The position numbers were made by a program, and so were the translations under genes. This document shows positions 42,577-49,415 of a stretch of DNA of 64,000 nucleotides, one piece after another. Positions within the stretch are counted from its first letter, which is position 1; every line of letters begins with the position of its first letter. The stretch is taken from positions 1 through 64,000 of the forward strand of contig RXJW01000046.1 of the NCBI GenBank assembly GCA_003963005.1, read 5' to 3'. Source of the DNA: Burkholderiales bacterium (GTDB lineage Bacteria > Pseudomonadota > Gammaproteobacteria > Burkholderiales > Burkholderiaceae_C). The notes below the pieces were generated by a model that was not told the DNA's origin, did not search any database, and worked only from the letters and a program-made list of their open reading frames with translations.

Positions 42577-43710
42577 TCAACGCAGCTTCACCAGCCCGTT
42601 GAGCACCTGGTCCAGACCTCCGAACACGGAGATCTTGTCGATGCGCTCGGCCACGCGTTCCAGCGTTTCCAGCTCCTTCAGGCGCAGGGCGACGGGGTTG
42701 TCCTCCATCACCTTGGCGGTGTTGAGCAGCGAGCGCGTGGCGGCGGTTTCCTCGCGGCGGCGGATCACGTTGGCCTCGGCCGACTTGCCCGCCTCCACCA
42801 CCTGGGCCAGGATGGTCTTCATCTCGCCCGGCAGCACGATGTCCTTCACGCCGACGCTGGTCAGCTCGATGCCGAGGGCCGCGAGCTTGACCTTCACCTG
42901 CGCGGTGACGACCTCGTCGATGACGTTCTTGTTCTCGAGCAGTTCATCGAGCGAACGCGTGCCCACGGCCGCGCGCAGACCGAACTGCAGCTCGCGATAC
43001 AGGTGCTCGGCCGGCTTGGCCAGTGCCTTGTACGCGGTCAGCACATCGGTGTAGCGCCAGGTGGCGGAGAGGTTCAGCCGCAGGGCGACCTTGTCGCGGG
43101 TCAGGATTTCCTGGCCCGTCACCTCGACGGCCTGCAGCCGCAGGTCCACCAGCTCCACGCTCACGTGGCGGTTGAACTTCCAGAACGCGAACGAGCCGGG
43201 GCCGAGCAGGCGCTCCACCTTGCCGTCCACCCACAGCAGGCCGGCGCCGTGCTCGGGCACGACGACCTGCAGCACACCAGCCAGGCCGGCGACGCTGCGG
43301 GGGCGCAGTTGGGTCTGCAGCAGCCGCGCGGTCAGCTCGGCCGGCAGTTCGATGCTGTCATCGAGGTCGACCACCTGCACCTGCACGTCCACGAGCCCCT
43401 TCCAGTACAGGCGCCGGGTCTCGGGCGGCATCAGCTCGACCAGCACACCGTTCTCGGTGCGCAGGCCGGCCTGGTGCTCGCTGAGCGCCACGCGCACGAA
43501 CTCGGCCTCGACCACCTCGGGCTCCTTGGCCATCAGGTAGTCGGTGAGCCGGTGCACGAAGGCCGGCAGCTCCAGCGGGAACAGCTGCACGTCGAGCCGG
43601 CCGAGCCCGCCCCACAGCAGGTGGCGGCCGGGCTGCAGCACGCGCTCGAAATCGCCGTTGCGCAGCAGCAGGCCGCGCTCGTTCTTCTTCACAGTGACAC
43701 GCTTCATCAT
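42577..43710 (-). CDS. Slipin (SPFH/band-7) family protein
   Basis: A 377-residue SPFH protein with AAGGAG as ribosome site. Unlike most slipins it has no N-terminal membrane span: it opens with MMKRVTVKKNERGLLLRNGDFERVL. The SPFH core runs to about residue 310, with VGTRSLDELLENKNVIDE and GIELTSVGVKDIVLPGEMK, followed by a helical Ala/Glu-rich tail. SPFH proteins build oligomeric scaffolds. This longer slipin form is known from several proteobacterial RNA-repair loci alongside RtcB, Ro60 and Y RNA. Here it lies downstream of two tRNA-like sequences and an HNH endonuclease gene on the same strand. Confidence 0.88.
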   Translation of the reverse strand: MMKRVTVKKNERGLLLRNGDFERVLQPGRHLLWGGLGRLDVQLFPLELPAFVHRLTDYLMAKEPEVVEAEFVRVALSEHQAGLRTENGVLVELMPPETRRLYWKGLVDVQVQVVDLDDSIELPAELTARLLQTQLRPRSVAGLAGVLQVVVPEHGAGLLWVDGKVERLLGPGSFAFWKFNRHVSVELVDLRLQAVEVTGQEILTRDKVALRLNLSATWRYTDVLTAYKALAKPAEHLYRELQFGLRAAVGTRSLDELLENKNVIDEVVTAQVKVKLAALGIELTSVGVKDIVLPGEMKTILAQVVEAGKSAEANVIRRREETAATRSLLNTAKVMEDNPVALRLKELETLERVAERIDKISVFGGLDQVLNGLVKLR

Positions 43711-43967
43711 GACGTTCTCCTTGTGGTCAGCGTGTGGTTGATGGGGGTGCCGTTACAGCGCGGCCACGGGCGGCGGATGCCTGGGCCGGGGTGCCACGGG
43801 GCGTCGCGGGCCTGCCCTCCCTGAGCAGGCCCTGGACTGGCCGTGGACGCCGGCCCCGCGTGCCCGACGCACGGGTGGCCGTGCTGATGCCCGTCTGCCC
43901 GAAGGCAGGCCGGCACGTTCGGCGGGGTGGTCTTGCGACCGGTTTCACTGGCGTGAAAGGCCAGGGG

Positions 43968-44034
43968 TGGAGTGGGACTCGAACCCACGACAGACGACTT
44001 ATCAGGTCGTTGCTCTACCGACTGAGCTATTCCA
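43968..44034 (-). ncRNA. tRNA-like RNA module (GAU anticodon-like loop, aberrant acceptor)
   Basis: On the minus strand the D arm (GCTC...GAGC, loop AGTCGGTA), the anticodon arm (ACGAC CTGATAA GTCGT) and the T arm (GTGGG TTCGAGT CCCAC) are all perfect, as in tRNA-Ile(GAU). The acceptor is not: only TGGA/TCCA (4 bp) can pair, three bases (ATA) replace the usual two before the D stem, and no 7-bp acceptor or CCA end forms. It is thus a tRNA mimic or a decayed tRNA. A hairpin TTTCAC-GCCA-GTGAAA follows at about 43942-43957. It lies between an HNH gene and a slipin gene. Confidence 0.6.
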
Positions 44035-44089
44035 TGGTGGTGAACCCGGGAGTCGAACCCGGACCCTGGCGGGCCAACCCTGTTTCACC
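44035..44089 (-). ncRNA. Minimal tRNA-like element with T arm, 6-bp acceptor and CCA end
   Basis: On the minus strand GGTGAA (44089-44084) pairs with TTCACC, and the T arm is perfect (CCGGG TTCGACT CCCGG, 44062-44046). The 3' end is discriminator A plus CCA (44038-44035). Only about 20 bases lie where the D and anticodon arms should be; they can form a tiny GGG-TTGG-CCC hairpin. It abuts the second tRNA-like module without a gap. Its 3' strand (CCGGGTTCAC) can also pair with GTGAAACCGG downstream of the second module at nine of ten positions, so alternative folds are possible. Confidence 0.5.
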
Positions 44090-44232
44090 GCATCTCCCTC
44101 GTCCAGCCAGACGGCATGCGCCGTGGCGACGGGACGAACCCGGCCAGAGCGCACCGGTGGGGTGGGAACCCCGGGCCTGTGAGCCTGTGCCTTCCGAGGC
44201 AGACCTCGTGGCGCCTGCGCTGAACCGTGCGG

Positions 44233-44793
44233 TCAGCTCAGGCGCGATTCCTTGGGCAGCCGTGCGGCCAGCCATTCATGCACGTCCGCCCGGATGCGCC
44301 TGCCCTTGAGCAGGAAGTCCTCGAAGCGGCTGGGCACGTAGGGTGCGAACAGCAGCGGCATGCGCGCCTGCTCCGGCGTGCGGTCGGCCTTGAGCGCGTT
44401 GCAGGCGCGGCAGGCCGCGACCGTGTTCATCCAGCTCAGCGGTCCACCGCGGGACGCGGGCTGGATGTGGTCGATGGTCAGGTCGCGCAGCTCCTGCCAG
44501 GTGCCGCAATAGGCACAGGTCTGGCGGTCGCGACGCAGGACCTTGCCCTTGCTGTAGCAGGGCGTGATGTCGAACAGGTTCAGCCGCGAGCTGCCGCGCA
44601 GCGCCAGGATCGCCGGCACTTCGAGCACGGACTGGCGCCCGGTGTCGGAATTCATGCCGCCACGCAGCACGGCCAGCGGCTCGTCGCCGAGCGACCAGGC
44701 CACCGAGCGTGTGGCAACGTGCACCGCCGCCTGCTCGACCGAGATCCAGGCCTGCGGGAGGCCGGTGATGTCCAACTGCAATACGTCGTGCAT
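44233..44793 (-). CDS. HNH endonuclease
   Basis: A 186-residue protein with GAAAGGAGG ribosome site before ATG 44793. The HNH beta-beta-alpha metal nuclease domain lies in residues about 95-160: CAYCG, the catalytic segment DLTIDHIQPASRGG, and CRACNALKADRTPEQA, with two CxxC pairs holding a zinc knuckle. The first 90 residues are a partner domain I do not recognise (HDVLQLDITGLPQAWI). It is followed on the same strand by two tRNA-like modules and a slipin gene. Whether it acts on DNA or RNA is not known. Confidence 0.88.
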   Translation of the reverse strand: MHDVLQLDITGLPQAWISVEQAAVHVATRSVAWSLGDEPLAVLRGGMNSDTGRQSVLEVPAILALRGSSRLNLFDITPCYSKGKVLRRDRQTCAYCGTWQELRDLTIDHIQPASRGGPLSWMNTVAACRACNALKADRTPEQARMPLLFAPYVPSRFEDFLLKGRRIRADVHEWLAARLPKESRLS

Positions 44794-45127
44794 GGCGTCC
44801 TCCTTTCTGCAAACGGGCACAGGGTTGGTGCGCCGCGCGAAGCCGGCGCGTTCTCATGGGATGAAGAGAAGGGTTGTCGGTGACGGGTTCCGACGCCGCC
44901 CAATCGTTGCGGCCGGTTTGCGCCCGTCGAAGCGTGAGCTCGACGACAGGCTTCAGTGCGGCAATGTCATCTCGGCTGTGTCCGCACGCGATCCAGGGGA
45001 GGCAAGCTCGACTGAACCGCTGCATGCCGGCTCCGTCTGCAGAACGTGCTGGGGCACACATGCACACCAGGCTGGCCAGTGCTTGTGCACGGGCACACCC
45101 GAGATGGCATCTGGTGCGACTCGCCTT
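44794..45127. other. 334-base non-coding stretch upstream of the HNH gene
   Basis: No convincing gene on either strand. It must hold the promoter of the leftward HNH unit. A TTTGCA element is present close to the HNH start, but the matching GG of a sigma-54 -24 box is missing, and no clear sigma-70 promoter stands out. Confidence 0.5.
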
Positions 45128-45151
45128 GACCGGCGCCCGTCGGCGCCGGTC
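45128..45151. repeat. Perfect 10-bp inverted repeat
   Basis: GACCGGCGCC-CGTC-GGCGCCGGTC, a perfect stem with a 4-base loop and no T-run on either side. It lies 36 bases from a genuine terminator hairpin. It may be part of a structured transcript or a remnant mobile hairpin. Confidence 0.45.
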
Positions 45152-45181
45152 AGGATGAATCGACCTGAACAGCAGGAGCCA

Positions 45182-45216
45182 AACAAAAAGCCCGGTTCCT
45201 GCGGGAGACCGGGCTT
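45182..45216 (-). terminator. Rho-independent terminator for a leftward transcript
   Basis: A perfect 9-bp stem AAGCCCGGT/ACCGGGCTT with an 11-base loop. On the minus strand it is followed by TTTTTGTTT. The only candidate gene it can serve is the 54-codon frame at 45251-45415, 35 bases upstream on that strand. Confidence 0.8.
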
Positions 45217-45250
45217 CTAAGGATCGCGAGATCCCTGGAGGTTGAAAGCT

Positions 45251-45415
45251 TCAGTGGGATGGAGCTTTCCCCGGTGGTGTTGCGTCACCCTCGTATCGGT
45301 CATGGCGCGGCTGGCTCAGTGCCAGCAAGCTCTCATGGCGATCCGCAGCGACGCACAAGGCCATCTCGCCCGAGAAGGGGCGCTTGGCGTTGGTGGCGAG
45401 GGCTGGGCGGAGCAT
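45251..45415 (-). CDS. Candidate 54-residue protein, unknown
   Basis: A short frame beginning MLRPALATNAKRPFSGEM and ending TPPGKAPSH. Support is contextual: a strong terminator follows its stop by 35 bases, and the start faces two GTGAA-N5-TTCAC operators shared with the divergent HTH regulator gene. Against it, there is no ribosome site before the ATG and I recognise no family. The product would be basic, without a signal peptide or membrane span. It may be a toxin-like or effector peptide under the regulator, or the transcript may be non-coding. Confidence 0.35.
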   Translation of the reverse strand: MLRPALATNAKRPFSGEMALCVAADRHESLLALSQPRHDRYEGDATPPGKAPSH

Positions 45416-45460
45416 GATGAGACCGAAAGGGTTGCGGGTGAATCAACGAATGGTCGGATT

Positions 45461-45475
45461 GTGAAGAGTGTTCAC
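45461..45475. promoter_or_regulatory. Operator-like inverted repeat 1 (GTGAA-N5-TTCAC)
   Basis: Exact 15-base palindromic site, GTGAA-GAGTG-TTCAC, 46 bases from the start of the leftward 54-codon frame and 62 bases before the HTH regulator start. An identical half-site pair with the same spacing lies 51 bases downstream. Confidence 0.6.
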
Positions 45476-45511
45476 GCTGCCGTCAAGCCGGTGCGAGCAC
45501 CTAGAATGAAT

Positions 45512-45526
45512 GTGAAGTGTTTTCAC
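45512..45526. promoter_or_regulatory. Operator-like inverted repeat 2 (GTGAA-N5-TTCAC)
   Basis: GTGAA-GTGTT-TTCAC ends 11 bases before the GTG start of the HTH regulator. A TAGAAT -10-like hexamer lies just upstream (45502-45507), so a bound protein would block initiation. It is very probably an autoregulatory operator with site 1. Confidence 0.6.
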
Positions 45527-45536
45527 AACACAAGCC

Positions 45537-45905
45537 GTGTCCAGCATCTCGACCTTCCGCCGTCTCAACGCTCTGTCGCTTTTCCAGGCCTTCGCCGAGG
45601 AGCGCATCGCGGCGGGTGACCCGCCCAAGGGGCTTGAGGCGGCGTGGGCCGCTCGGATCGAGGTCAGCAGCGCCACGTGGTCGATGGCCAAGAGCGGCGC
45701 CCGGCCCATCGGCGACAGGCTGGCGCGCCAGATCGAGCAGCACTGCGGCAAGCCCCCCGGTTGGCTGGACGATGAGCGGGAGCCGACAGGGCTGTCGCCC
45801 GGCGAGCAACAGTTCCTGGCGCTGGCCCTCAAGACCTACCGCGGCACAAACAGTGACGGCCGCAAGCGGCTCAAGCAGTGGCTGAAGACGTTCGAGACGC
45901 GGTGA
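45537..45905 (+). CDS. Small phage-repressor-like HTH regulator
   Basis: A 122-residue protein starting at GTG. The central part (WAARIEVSSATWSMAKSGARPIGDRLARQIEQHCGKPPGWLD) has the Cro/CI-like pattern in which a helix-turn-helix is followed by ARQIE...GKPxGWLD, seen in many small Burkholderiales regulators. A basic C-terminal helix (RKRLKQWLKTF) ends it. No peptidase or ligand domain is attached. Two GTGAA-N5-TTCAC palindromes lie directly upstream, suggesting autoregulation and control of the divergent frame. Confidence 0.7.
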   Translation: MSSISTFRRLNALSLFQAFAEERIAAGDPPKGLEAAWAARIEVSSATWSMAKSGARPIGDRLARQIEQHCGKPPGWLDDEREPTGLSPGEQQFLALALKTYRGTNSDGRKRLKQWLKTFETR

Positions 45906-46011
45906 TGGCCAGCGTCGACATCGCTGCAGCACCGGCGCTGCAGGCCTGGCCTCGCGTGCAGGCGCCCCGTTCGCGATCCCGGTGCGGGCCCGGAGGGGGC
46001 CAGCCACGCCC

Positions 46012-47505
46012 TCAGGTGCCGCAGAACGTGCGGTAAGCCGCGGTGACCTCGACGGGCGCCGGTTGACCGAAGGGCGTGGCCAGTGCGGCTTCGTCCCAGG
46101 GTTCCCGCAGCCGAGCGAGCAGGGCGTGGAAGGGCTGCAGGTCGCCTGCCGTGGCTGCTTGCAGGGCCGCCTCGACGAGGTGGTTGCGGGGAATCACTGC
46201 CGGGCTCACGCGGCGCATGCGCGCAGCGGCTGCTTCCGCCGCGCCGTCGCGGGCCAGCCGCTCGCGCCAGCGGGAAAGCCAGGCGTCCACCGCATCGCGG
46301 TCGCGGAACTGGTCGCGCAGCGGCTCGGGCCGGCCTTCGGCAGCACCTGCGAGCAGCCGCCAGGCGAGCGTGAAGTCCACGGACTGGGTGTGCAGCAAGG
46401 TCAGCCAGTCAGCGGCGAGTGCGGCGTCGCCGGGTTCGTCGGTCGTCAGGCCGAGCTTGCGCCGCTGGCCCGCCAGCCGCTCGGCATCGAGCCTGTCGGC
46501 CACCTTGTCGATGATGGCCGTCGCCTCGGCCACCACGCGCTCGATGGCCGGCTCGTCGTCTTCGTCGGCCAGCAGCGGCAGCAGCGTCTCGGCGAAGCGC
46601 GCGAGGTTCCATTGCGCGATGGCCGGCTGGTTGCCGTAGGCATAGCGGCCGCCGTGGTCGATGCTGCTGAACACCGCAGCCGGGTCGTAGGCCTCCATGA
46701 AGGCGCAGGGACCGTAGTCGATGGTCTCGCCGGACAGGGCCACGTTGTCGGTATTCATCACGCCGTGGATGAAGCCCACGTTCATCCACTGCGCGATCAG
46801 CCGGGCCTGGCGGCGTGCCACGGCACGCAGCAGTCCAAGTTCGCGCCCGGGCTGGCCGATCAGCTCGGGGTCGTGCCGGGCGATGGTGTAGTCCACCAGC
46901 CGGCGCAGACCGTCGAGGTCGCCGCGCGCGGCAAAGAACTGGCAGGTGCCCACGCGCAGGTGGCTGGCGGCCACGCGCGTGAGCACCGCACCGGGCAGCG
47001 CGGTCTCGCGGCGCACCGGTTCGCCGGTGGCGACGACGGCAAGCGCTCGCGTCGTGGGAATGCCCAGCGCGTGCATGGCTTCGCCGATCAGCACTTCGCG
47101 CAGCATCGGGCCCACGGCGGCCTTGCCGTCGCCGCTGCGCGAGAACGGCGTGCGGCCCGACCCCTTGAAGGCGATGTCGCGACGACGGCCGGCGCGGTCC
47201 ACCACCTCGCCCAGCAGCAGTGCACGGCCGTCGCCGAGCTGCGGTGAGAACCCGCCGAACTGGTGTCCGGCGTAGGCCTGCGCGATGGGCTGTGCATCCT
47301 CCGGCAACAGGTTGCCGGCGAACAGCGCGGCCGCATCCGGCCCCTCGAGCACGCCGGGCGGTAGGCCCAGCTCGTCGGCCAGGGCGGCGTTGGCAAACAG
47401 CAGGCGCGGCGCCGGCGCCGGCGACGGCTGCCAGGCCACGGAAGCGCCCGGCAGGTCGCGGGCATAGCTGTTGTCGAATCCAAAGCGGGGCATGGGGGGC
47501 TTCAT
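46012..47505 (-). CDS. selO: SelO/YdiU family pseudokinase-fold AMPylase
   Basis: A 497-residue SelO protein. SelO has a kinase fold but binds ATP in reversed orientation and transfers AMP to protein Ser, Thr or Tyr, a response linked to redox stress. Visible landmarks are NSYARDLPG, YAGHQFGGFSPQLGDGRA, KGSGRTPFSRSGDGKA, RVGTCQFFAARGD, the catalytic/metal segment GVMNTDNVALSGETIDYGPCAFMEAYDP and the C-terminal TFCGT. The last holds a Cys where some homologues use selenocysteine. Length is normal. ATG 47493 is an alternative start. Confidence 0.95.
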   Translation of the reverse strand: MKPPMPRFGFDNSYARDLPGASVAWQPSPAPAPRLLFANAALADELGLPPGVLEGPDAAALFAGNLLPEDAQPIAQAYAGHQFGGFSPQLGDGRALLLGEVVDRAGRRRDIAFKGSGRTPFSRSGDGKAAVGPMLREVLIGEAMHALGIPTTRALAVVATGEPVRRETALPGAVLTRVAASHLRVGTCQFFAARGDLDGLRRLVDYTIARHDPELIGQPGRELGLLRAVARRQARLIAQWMNVGFIHGVMNTDNVALSGETIDYGPCAFMEAYDPAAVFSSIDHGGRYAYGNQPAIAQWNLARFAETLLPLLADEDDEPAIERVVAEATAIIDKVADRLDAERLAGQRRKLGLTTDEPGDAALAADWLTLLHTQSVDFTLAWRLLAGAAEGRPEPLRDQFRDRDAVDAWLSRWRERLARDGAAEAAAARMRRVSPAVIPRNHLVEAALQAATAGDLQPFHALLARLREPWDEAALATPFGQPAPVEVTAAYRTFCGT

Positions 47506-47800
47506 CGATCGGGGCGGTCAGTGTGCCTGGGGACCGGCCCGCGTTGAAGGCTCAGGGTTTATCGCGGGGAGGCAGGACTGACGGCTGGGCCCCGGGGCAG
47601 GCGCCCTAAGCCCAGCCAACAGTCCAGACAGCAGCTCCAAAGTTGCCGTTGGGGCTCGGGGCTCTGTCGCTCTACCTGCGCATTGAGGCGAGAGCCCAGG
47701 AGCCTTGCCGGGTCGGCATCAAGAAACTGCTGAGCCTGGTCAGCGAGTGACAGAGGTCATACTGTTGAGGCCGGCCTCAGCATCCTGATTGCGTTGCACA
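47506..47800. other. 295-base gap between selO and the azoreductase gene
   Basis: No gene is supported. An open plus-strand frame of about 46 codons (about 47613-47750) reads like the tail of a coding sequence (LGLGALSLYLRIEARAQEP) but has no ATG or ribosome site, so a decayed gene end is possible. Confidence 0.4.
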
Positions 47801-48442
47801 TCAGCGTGACAGCAGCGCATGTGCAGCGGACTCGGCTTCCTCGCGAGCGGCTTGCTTCAGCGTGGTCAAGGCCGACGGGTCACTCGAGGTCGGTGCGACG
47901 ACGATCTCTCGCAGCACCTCAATGCCCAGGAAGCCCAGCCACGTGCGCATCGCGGCCTTCTGCGTGTCTTGGTGCCCTTGGGTGGAAAAGCCATCAGCAC
48001 CGTACGCGCTTGCGCTGCTGTAGATGAGCACCGCCCGCTTGCCGCCAAGCAGCGGTCGATAGCCTGCATCGCGTGACCAGCTCCAGTTTTCACCTGGCAG
48101 CGTCACCACGTCCATGTAGTGCTTGAGCTTATACGGCAACCCAAGGTTCCACATCGGCAGGTTGATCACGTAGTGATCCGCCGCATTGAATGCCGTGGCG
48201 TGCTCGACGGCGCGGGCCCAGTGGCGCCGCTGCCCTTCTGTCGCTTGCTGGCTCCGCAAGACGGCAAACTTTGCGGCGATCATTTCGGCACCGAACTCCG
48301 GCAGGTCCAACTGCCAAACATCCGCAAGGCGCAAATCGCCGGTCGGATTCAGCATTCGATAGCGAGCGATCAATGCTTCTGCCACCTCCCGCGAGTGCGA
48401 GACGGGGTTGGGCGACGCCTGGATGTGAAGCAGCTGGGTCAT
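47801..48442 (-). CDS. FMN-dependent NADH-azoreductase
   Basis: A 213-residue flavodoxin-fold quinone/azo reductase of the AzoR family. The FMN phosphate loop is visible as QASPNPVSHSREVAEAL, the NxPMWNLGLP segment as INLPMWNLGLPYKLKHYMDVV, and the C-terminal segment as QDTQKAAMRTWLGFLGI. AzoR enzymes reduce quinones and azo dyes with NADH and protect against thiol or quinone stress. ATG 48442 is preferred because GGAGG lies at a workable distance. It follows an SMR pump gene on the same strand, five bases downstream, both facing an HxlR regulator. Confidence 0.9.
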   Translation of the reverse strand: MTQLLHIQASPNPVSHSREVAEALIARYRMLNPTGDLRLADVWQLDLPEFGAEMIAAKFAVLRSQQATEGQRRHWARAVEHATAFNAADHYVINLPMWNLGLPYKLKHYMDVVTLPGENWSWSRDAGYRPLLGGKRAVLIYSSASAYGADGFSTQGHQDTQKAAMRTWLGFLGIEVLREIVVAPTSSDPSALTTLKQAAREEAESAAHALLSR

Positions 48443-48447
48443 CGCCT

Positions 48448-48765
48448 TCATGCCTCCAACAGGCGAAGGCCGGCAATGCCAACGACGATGAGCGCAATGC
48501 AGCCCACCCGCCAAGGAGACGCGCTGTCGCCGTGCGAGACCATGCCGAGCAGCGTGACGCCCACGGCGCCAATGCCAGTCCAGATCGCGTAGGCCGTGCC
48601 GGTCGGCAGGCTCTTGATGGCATGCGTCAGCAACACGATGGACAGAAATCCGGCCAGCAGGCCGACCAACCCTGGCAGGGGACGACTCCAGCCGTTGCTC
48701 GCCTTGAGCGCTGCGGCCATGACGATCTCGATCAACCCTGCACTCACAAGCAGTACCCAAGCCAC
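48448..48765 (-). CDS. Small multidrug resistance (SMR) family transporter
   Basis: A 105-residue protein with four membrane helices: AWVLLVSAGLIEIVMAAALK, GLVGLLAGFLSIVLLTHAIK, GTAYAIWTGIGAVGVTLLGM and GCIALIVVGIAGLRLLEA. The essential membrane-embedded Glu is in helix 1 (GLIEIVMA). The A-Y-A-I-W-T-G-I-G string is characteristic of the SugE/Gdx-type branch, which exports guanidinium or quaternary ammonium compounds. The start is taken at GTG 48765, since no ATG fits; it overlaps the 5' end of the divergent HxlR gene. It is co-transcribed with the azoreductase gene. Confidence 0.88.
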   Translation of the reverse strand: MAWVLLVSAGLIEIVMAAALKASNGWSRPLPGLVGLLAGFLSIVLLTHAIKSLPTGTAYAIWTGIGAVGVTLLGMVSHGDSASPWRVGCIALIVVGIAGLRLLEA

Positions 48766-49117
48766 GGGCAATGTGCTGAGCGCCAGTTGCCCCTCTCGGG
48801 CGGCCCTTGAAGTCGTCGCAGGCAAGTGGGCCCTCCTTGTCGTGCCGTTGCTGGCCCGACAGCCCCTGCGCAACAACGAGCTTCTTCGACGTGTCGAAGG
48901 TGTTTCCCAGAAGGTGCTGACCCAGACGTTGCGAGAACTGGAGCGCCACGGACTGGTCGAACGGATCGACCATCAATCGGTGCCGCCCCACGTGGAATAC
49001 CGACTGACGGATCTCGGGCACTCGCTCAGCACCGTGCTGACCGTTGTCGACCGTTGGGCAGAGGCGAACTACGCAGCCATTGCATCGGCACGCTCTTCGT
49101 TCGACCGCCGTCGCTAG
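48719..49117 (+). CDS. HxlR-family transcriptional regulator
   Basis: A 132-residue winged-helix regulator. The core reads CPSRAALEVVAGKWALLVVPLL, then SQKVLTQTLRELERHGLVERI and VEYRLTDLGHSL, all diagnostic for HxlR/DUF24. The Cys in CPSR is often a redox or electrophile sensor in this family. ATG 48719 gives a 24-residue leader and overlaps the start of the divergent SMR gene; a GTG at 48773 would remove the overlap but leave just seven bases between the genes. It probably controls the SMR and azoreductase genes in response to quinones or electrophiles. Confidence 0.85.
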   Translation: MTISINPALTSSTQATGNVLSASCPSRAALEVVAGKWALLVVPLLARQPLRNNELLRRVEGVSQKVLTQTLRELERHGLVERIDHQSVPPHVEYRLTDLGHSLSTVLTVVDRWAEANYAAIASARSSFDRRR

Positions 49118-49415
49118 GCCCGCTGGGATCTGTCGATATCGGCATCCGTCGCAGGCGCGGTCGAATGCTCCGGTCGCCGCCTGTCACGCCGGCAATCGGC
49201 CAGTTGCCAATGCGTGCCGCCGCCAGCGGGTCGGGGACTCGCCCGGCGCCAGGCTGCGCGGGCGGTCTGCGGGGGAGGGCTGCAGGGACCTGGGTCGAGC
49301 GCTGTCGTTGCTTCAATCGCCGGTCGCAAGCGGACGCAGGGATGATTTGCCGGGTCAACAACCCGGCCGTGTCTTGACGACGCTCCGGTATCCGTGGCGT
49401 CTGACGCACACCTCG
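49118..49415. other. 298-base gap between convergent genes
   Basis: Lies between the HxlR stop and the DJ-1/PfpI stop. No supported gene, terminator or repeat was seen on either strand. Confidence 0.5.

Noticed and set aside
43965-44036. Functional tRNA-Ile(GAU) gene
   Set aside because: The three arms fit, but the sequences where the 7-bp acceptor should be (CATGGAA and TCCACCC) do not pair, and there is no CCA or proper discriminator.
44794-44830. Sigma-54 promoter (RtcR-type) upstream of the HNH gene
   Set aside because: A TTGCA -12-like element exists, but the invariant GG of the -24 box is absent at the right spacing.
47613-47750. 46-codon plus-strand frame ending at a TGA
   Set aside because: No ATG, GTG with ribosome site or family match; perhaps a gene remnant, but not supportable as a CDS.
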